This document shows positions 6,055-9,405 of a stretch of DNA of 9,405 nt, piece by piece (position 1 is the first letter of the stretch; every line of letters starts with the position of its first letter). Source of the stretch: JAGNHS01 sp964609695 (GTDB lineage Bacteria > Bdellovibrionota > UBA2428); assembly GCA_964609695.1 (NCBI GenBank), contig CAZSSP010000059.1, forward strand, positions 1 to 9,405, written 5' to 3'. Made by a program: the position numbers and the translations under genes. Below the pieces are notes generated by a model. The model saw nothing but the letters and a program-made list of their open reading frames with translations. It searched no databases and was not told the DNA's origin.

Positions 6055-7225
6055 ATCTTGACTTTTGATTGTCGTAAAACGCACTAATGACTACAACAAT
6101 CCCCGTAATGGGTGAGATATTAAAAATAACAAATAGTCTTGATTTTCTTTTATGTAAAATGGGCCGAGTCTGAATAACTTCTTGCCAATGACTTAGTTTT
6201 ACAACAACGCTATCACGAACTGGATCGTAATCTTGAAAAGTATAATCTACTTTATTATCGATAAACGCTTTCCGGACTATGTCTCGAGAAATTTTTCTTT
6301 CACTCATTCGCTTAAGGGCATGATCTGTAAATATGATTTTATGATTTCTTGCACTTCTTTTTACTCTTTCACCAAACCCAGGATTCGAATTTAACAAATC
6401 GAGAATCTGTACCTCTCCTAAAGGTACTTGTTCAACGGTCTCAATAGAATTATAAATTGCAAAATTCAAACGTCGTATTTCAATTAAAAATTTATCATTT
6501 TCAGAACCACGACTTAGTTTTATAAATTGTCTTTGCCAGTAATCGAGAAGATTTAAAAATCTTGTATCTCTAAACTTATCAAACACTAACAAAAGGCCCT
6601 CAACATCAAATAAATGTTTGCGCTCAAGTGGATCTATCTTTAGTGCCCATGTCATTAAAGAATCTTTTTTATCTTCAGGAAGAATGTCCCAGTTTAAACG
6701 AGAATATAATTCAATTCTTTTTCTAAAATTTTCGTGATTTTCAAAATTAATTATATTTCTTAATATTTTAAAATTATAATCTTCTAGAGATTTAAGGGAG
6801 TTTTTAGCTCTCCATTTCAAAGAAGAGTTATTAGTCAATTCATGCTCTCTTTCTCCAATAAGTTTTAGAAGTACAAAGCTTTTCGAGTCAGGAAATTTCT
6901 GAAAAAAATTGATGTACATACCTATAAGAAATCTTTTAGGTATTTTAGATTTTAAAGAGCCAGACACTTTAGCTATCCAATCATTAAGAATTATTTTTTG
7001 ATGATATGGACTTATTTTTCCCCAATTCAAACGATTTAATCGCGCTGAAAATTCAGCATGATTAATATCAGGGTCTACTAATCTTTTAATATTAAAGTGA
7101 AGCGGGTCACTTTCATAAAACTTAATAGTGTTCGAAATTAATGGATACTCACAAAGATCACTTGAAAATAATGAGCTAGAATTTATTCCAAAGATTAGGA
7201 ATAAGACTAAGATCAGACACCTCAT
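6032..7225 (-). CDS. Exported protein with duplicated N-terminal repeat and C-terminal DUF4258-like domain
   Basis: 397 residues from the ATG at 7225. A TTG at 7255 is open too, but the ATG gives a clean signal peptide (MRCLILVLFLIFGINSSSLFSS, then DLCEYP). No clear ribosome binding site is visible for either. The N-terminal half holds two copies of an about 78-residue unit (about 42-120 and 150-227) sharing N-H-x-x-F-x-x-R, RLNW, a Lys, W-[I/A]-x-K and a hydrophobic F-rich helix. The C-terminal about 297-384 matches the DUF4258 pattern: FTDHALKRMSERKIS (His302, Arg306, Glu-Arg 309-310), an acidic/aromatic stretch, then paired strands KSRLFVIFNI and GIVVVISAFY. DUF4258 resembles small RelE/BrnT-like folds and is functionally uncharacterised. 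An exported copy behind a repeat region is unusual. It follows the serpin by 104 bases on the same strand, and its stop overlaps that of srkA. Confidence 0.75.
   Translation of the reverse strand: MRCLILVLFLIFGINSSSLFSSDLCEYPLISNTIKFYESDPLHFNIKRLVDPDINHAEFSARLNRLNWGKISPYHQKIILNDWIAKVSGSLKSKIPKRFLIGMYINFFQKFPDSKSFVLLKLIGEREHELTNNSSLKWRAKNSLKSLEDYNFKILRNIINFENHENFRKRIELYSRLNWDILPEDKKDSLMTWALKIDPLERKHLFDVEGLLLVFDKFRDTRFLNLLDYWQRQFIKLSRGSENDKFLIEIRRLNFAIYNSIETVEQVPLGEVQILDLLNSNPGFGERVKRSARNHKIIFTDHALKRMSERKISRDIVRKAFIDNKVDYTFQDYDPVRDSVVVKLSHWQEVIQTRPILHKRKSRLFVIFNISPITGIVVVISAFYDNQKSRYSLSIYD
6545..6778 (-). repeat. N-terminal repeat copy 2 of the DUF4258-like protein
   Basis: Encodes about residues 150-227: NFKILRNIIN, NH (163-164), RLNW (176-179), Trp193 in TWALK, then LLLVFDKFRDTRFLNLL. 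It aligns with copy 1 from end to end with a four-residue insertion before RLNW. Confidence 0.6.
6866..7102 (-). repeat. N-terminal repeat copy 1 of the DUF4258-like protein
   Basis: Encodes about residues 42-120: HFNIKRLVD, NH (55-56), RLNW (65-68), Trp83 in DWIAK, then MYINFFQKFPDSKSFVLL. The repeat is seen at protein level; no family is recognised. Confidence 0.6.
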
Positions 7226-7329
7226 GACGCAATGCAATATCACCGGCAGCCGCAATGGTCAAAACGATATTGGCGTTTCTCTCTAAAACTAAGAAATAAT
7301 CTAATCAAATCAAATAAATATTTGTTCAA

Positions 7330-8706
7330 TTACTTAGCAGGGACGTAGGATTTAAGAGCCTCTTCGGAAGCGTAGTAAGCACCCTTTTCATCTTTAAAAG
7401 TAATATTAACACGCATTTCGTCNNNNNNNNNNNNNNNNNNNNNNNNNNNNNNNNNNNNNNNNNNNNNNNNNNNNNNNNNNNNNNNNNNNNNNNNNNNNNN
7501 NNNNNNNNNNNNNNNNNNNNNNCTCAAGTTAGGTTGATCTCCATCAAAAATTGGAACTTGGTGACCTGGAGCCATAAGCACTTTAGTAAAATCGATTTTG
7601 CTTTCAATTTTATTGGCAGGGAGAGTGAGATTAACTCTTACAGACGAAGCATCGTCTTTTTCAAACTCTTCTACGATTTCAGCATATTCAGCAGGAGTAA
7701 GACTCAATGGATCGGTGCTTGCTTCATTAGGCAACAACAAATCGATAGTGACAGGAGCACCGGCTTTCATAGAAATTTGAGTGGCTGTCCAATTTTTAGT
7801 TTTTGCATAAGGCATAGATCCCACTCTATTTAAATAGGTTACGGGTGCACTAGTGCCATCGGCCGCTTTGAAACGACCTTCTTCCATAAGTTCAAAACTT
7901 TTTGCGAATGAACCCTTAGCAAAAATAGCATTCAAAATAACAACGACTACGTCAGGCTTTAAAGGCTGCTCTAATAATTTTGGAATTAATTTTTTAGTTT
8001 TCTCGGAAACCCAGCCATTAATAAAACCTAGGATACTAGGATCAAATGTTTTATGAAAAATTTCAGAATCATAATCGTCTTTAATTCGCCGAGCGTAGCC
8101 CTCATCTAAACTAAAAATATCTTTGTTTGAAACTACAGCTTGGGCTCCCACAAATTCGAATGGAATAATTTTTTGACCAGACTGAGCCGCGGCATCGGCA
8201 GCAGCCTTATAACGTTGGTAAAAAGCCTTAAGACCCTTAGTTAAAGTTGCTGGATCGCTTTCAGTGGCCAATAAATACTGTATTAGGGCTTTTTCAGTTT
8301 CAGCTTTGGCACCAGCAGTAAGAAGTGCCATTGCAGAAAACAAACTCAGCGGAGAGTACACAAAAGATTTGCCCTCTTGTTGGGCAGCCACTTCTTGAAG
8401 TTGGCGAAGCCCAGTGTGAAGGAAACCCTGACCAACAGCTAAGTTGGGATCTTTTACGGGAGCAATAGAGGGCGTCGTTGGAAGAGCAATTTTTATCGGC
8501 TCTTTTTTGAGCACTTTATCAGAAGCTGGAGCGGCATCATCCGATGCAGGCTTATCATACATTAAACCAATAGCACATTTAATTGGCCTTCTAGGTTTCG
8601 CCTTCATTTTAGCTAGAGCTTTTTTCTCACCCGATTTTGGATCTGCAGCTTGAGCAAAATTTGAAATTATTGAAAGTGAAATTAAAAAGGGTAGGATTCT
8701 TTTCAT
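7330..8706 (-). CDS. Exported serpin (serine/cysteine protease inhibitor fold), reactive loop lost in assembly gap, C-terminus doubtful
   Basis: The start is the ATG at 8706, which begins a clear signal peptide (MKRILPFLISLSIISNFAQA/AD). The frame is open further upstream but encodes no signal. The ribosome binding site is weak. Residues 21-90 are a Lys/Pro/Ala-rich linker with one Cys (44). The serpin domain begins near 91: FVYSPLSLFSAMALLTAGAKAET (115-137), INGWVSEKTKKLIPKLL (229-245), VVILNAIFAKGSFAKSF (255-271; the usual Trp of KGxW is Phe267), DLLLPNE (322-328), then DFTKVLMAPGHQVPIFDGD (372-390). Known serpins place the hinge, reactive-centre loop and the PFLFLI/GRV.NP strands in the next 80 or so residues. 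These are absent: after the 100 N the frame ends with a 30-residue tail (DEMRVNITFKDEKGAYYASE...) that does not fit. The N-terminal 394 residues are safe as a serpin; whether it is inhibitory cannot be told. Confidence 0.85.
   Translation of the reverse strand: MKRILPFLISLSIISNFAQAADPKSGEKKALAKMKAKPRRPIKCAIGLMYDKPASDDAAPASDKVLKKEPIKIALPTTPSIAPVKDPNLAVGQGFLHTGLRQLQEVAAQQEGKSFVYSPLSLFSAMALLTAGAKAETEKALIQYLLATESDPATLTKGLKAFYQRYKAAADAAAQSGQKIIPFEFVGAQAVVSNKDIFSLDEGYARRIKDDYDSEIFHKTFDPSILGFINGWVSEKTKKLIPKLLEQPLKPDVVVVILNAIFAKGSFAKSFELMEEGRFKAADGTSAPVTYLNRVGSMPYAKTKNWTATQISMKAGAPVTIDLLLPNEASTDPLSLTPAEYAEIVEEFEKDDASSVRVNLTLPANKIESKIDFTKVLMAPGHQVPIFDGDQPNLXXXXXXXXXXXXXXXXXXXXXXXXXXXXXXXXXXDEMRVNITFKDEKGAYYASEEALKSYVPAK
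7423..7522. other. Scaffold gap (exactly 100 N) at the serpin reactive-loop region
   Basis: Placeholder gap of unknown true size. The left flank (7330-7422) keeps an open frame with the serpin only because 100 N happens to leave it open. The two flanks need not belong to one gene. Confidence 0.95.
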
Positions 8707-8768
8707 ATCTCGGACTTTTTCCACAGCCCTCAATAATTTGCAAGAGCAATACACGAAGTGACAATGGC

Positions 8769-8815
8769 TTGTTAAAATAATATTAAATTTAAATAACATT
8801 TTTTTAACAATTGTT
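8769..8815. repeat. Nested inverted repeats in the serpin/lipoprotein divergent intergenic region
   Basis: TTGTTAAAA (8769-8777) is matched by its exact complement TTTTAACAA (8802-8810). AACAATTGTT (8806-8815) is a perfect 10-base palindrome overlapping the candidate -35, and TTAAATTTAA (8783-8792) is another, overlapping the candidate -10. These could be operator half-sites for a repressor acting on one or both divergent genes. Base composition alone makes some palindromes expected. Confidence 0.35.
8782..8810 (-). promoter_or_regulatory. Candidate sigma-70-type promoter of the serpin gene
   Basis: Minus strand: -35 TTGTTA (8810-8805), a 17-base spacer, then -10 TTTAAT (8787-8782), giving a start near 8775 and a leader of about 70 bases before the ATG at 8706. 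The -10 matches five of six and the -35 four of six consensus bases, but the region is very AT-rich, so chance matches are likely. Confidence 0.35.
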
Positions 8816-8866
8816 TAGCTAAGTATTTACTTTAATTGCAAATAAGCTCTGCGATAAGATACTAGT

Positions 8867-9405
8867 GTGGGCAAGCCTCTAAACGCGGTACGTATCCGCC
8901 CTTTTATTAGTAGAAGAGTCTTTGAAAAACTCTTCTTAGTAATCACGCTGTTACTCTATTACTCCGCCTGCAATCAATTAGCCGTTAATCAAATTAACAA
9001 ACCCAAAGAAGGTATGGTCATCGCCTCAACTCCTGAATTCGATGCTCAAAACTGGCTAAACTCCTTAAGCATCACTAACCACGACACCACTACACTTGAA
9101 TTCGTTAGCTCTCTCTCAAAAATAGAAGATTCAAGTCATTATACGTTTAAGTTTAGAGTTTTTAGAAAAATTGATACAAATTTCAATTTTAAAATCGTTG
9201 ATTGGACTACGGCAACCCTTCAACAAGATCCTACACTAAACGTCATTTTAGGTAGTGGAGATTTTATTATAGAATTAAAAGCCGAACTTACATCGAACTC
9301 AAGCACATATTACACAAGACAAATTGAAACTCCACTTAGCAACACTTGTCCTAGTAACTATGTCATGACTCCTGGATCTTCTGCTCAAAACATTGCTCCA
9401 TTTTG
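8867..9405 (+). CDS. Probable lipoprotein, C-terminus missing (right edge)
   Basis: Open from the GTG at 8867 to the right edge (179 codons plus two bases). An in-frame stop at 8855 leaves this as the only standard start codon before the signal sequence. A 20-residue basic N-region leads into KLFLVITLLLYYSAC, a plausible lipobox with Cys35; Tyr at position -3 is less usual. Residues 50-160 are strand-rich and unrecognised (for example HYTFKFRVFRKI and GDFIIELKAEL). The last residues, from Cys161, read CPSNYVMTPG, then PF followed by TG, consistent with a Cys codon. That resembles the 'CPxGYVxVPGN...FCVxKYE' opening of formylglycine-generating-enzyme-like domains in some deltaproteobacterial surface lipoproteins. 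This last point is from memory and rests on a short match. No Shine-Dalgarno is seen. Divergent from the serpin. Confidence 0.7.
   Translation, partial: MGKPLNAVRIRPFISRRVFEKLFLVITLLLYYSACNQLAVNQINKPKEGMVIASTPEFDAQNWLNSLSITNHDTTTLEFVSSLSKIEDSSHYTFKFRVFRKIDTNFNFKIVDWTTATLQQDPTLNVILGSGDFIIELKAELTSNSSTYYTRQIETPLSNTCPSNYVMTPGSSAQNIAPF

Noticed and set aside
6032..7225. Toxin-antitoxin pair with the DUF4258-like domain as toxin
   Set aside because: No small antitoxin gene is adjacent, and the protein has a signal peptide and a long N-terminal region, unlike a classical two-gene module.
7311..7324. CAAATAAATATTTG inverted repeat between serpin and DUF4258-like gene
   Set aside because: Six-base A/T-rich arms with a two-base loop and no T run; not a credible terminator.
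7534..8653. Plus-strand reading frames opposite the serpin
   Set aside because: Antisense to a well-supported serpin domain, with no start signals.

Overview
The window reads as a low-GC draft assembly from a Gram-negative bacterium that invests heavily in exported proteins. Six of the seven genes carry a signal peptide or lipoprotein signal. The exception is a cytoplasmic SrkA/YihE-type kinase of proteobacterial type. Two runs of exactly 100 N (4437-4536 and 7423-7522) are scaffold-gap placeholders of unknown true length, and both fall inside genes. Exported Gly-rich lipoproteins, TTG/GTG starts and a 'CPxxY..xPGxS..' lipoprotein motif remind me of Bdellovibrionota-like predatory or deltaproteobacterial genomes. 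That assignment is a guess from style, not a demonstrated placement.

Left block, minus strand (positions 1 to about 4925): three co-directional genes that look like one transcription unit. They are a lipoprotein built from two fibronectin-III-like modules plus collagen-like/Gly-rich segments (3399-4925), a 924-residue exported protein with a zinc-metalloprotease-like domain whose catalytic residues appear lost (527-3301), and a smaller exported protein with an internal hydrophobic segment (1-530, running off the left edge). The last two overlap by TTGA, which suggests translational coupling. All three should act in the envelope or outside the cell.

Middle (5001-6035, plus): srkA, divergent from the left block and convergent with the next gene. 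The two stop codons overlap, and an AT-rich inverted repeat covers the junction.

Right block: an exported protein with two helical-looking repeats and a C-terminal DUF4258-like domain (6032-7225, minus). Upstream of it is an exported serpin (7330-8706, minus) whose reactive-centre loop lies in the second gap and whose apparent C-terminus does not look like a serpin. A 160-base divergent intergenic region with several palindromes separates the serpin from a plus-strand lipoprotein gene (8867 to the right edge). No RNA genes, insertion sequences, CRISPR arrays or origins were seen, and no stretch over 300 bases lacks a gene.

The best leads are the apparent pseudo-protease in an operon with a modular matrix-like lipoprotein, the exported DUF4258 protein with a duplicated N-terminal module, and the serpin whose inhibitory loop is hidden. 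How they might work together (surface adhesion, extracellular proteolysis and its control) is inference only.
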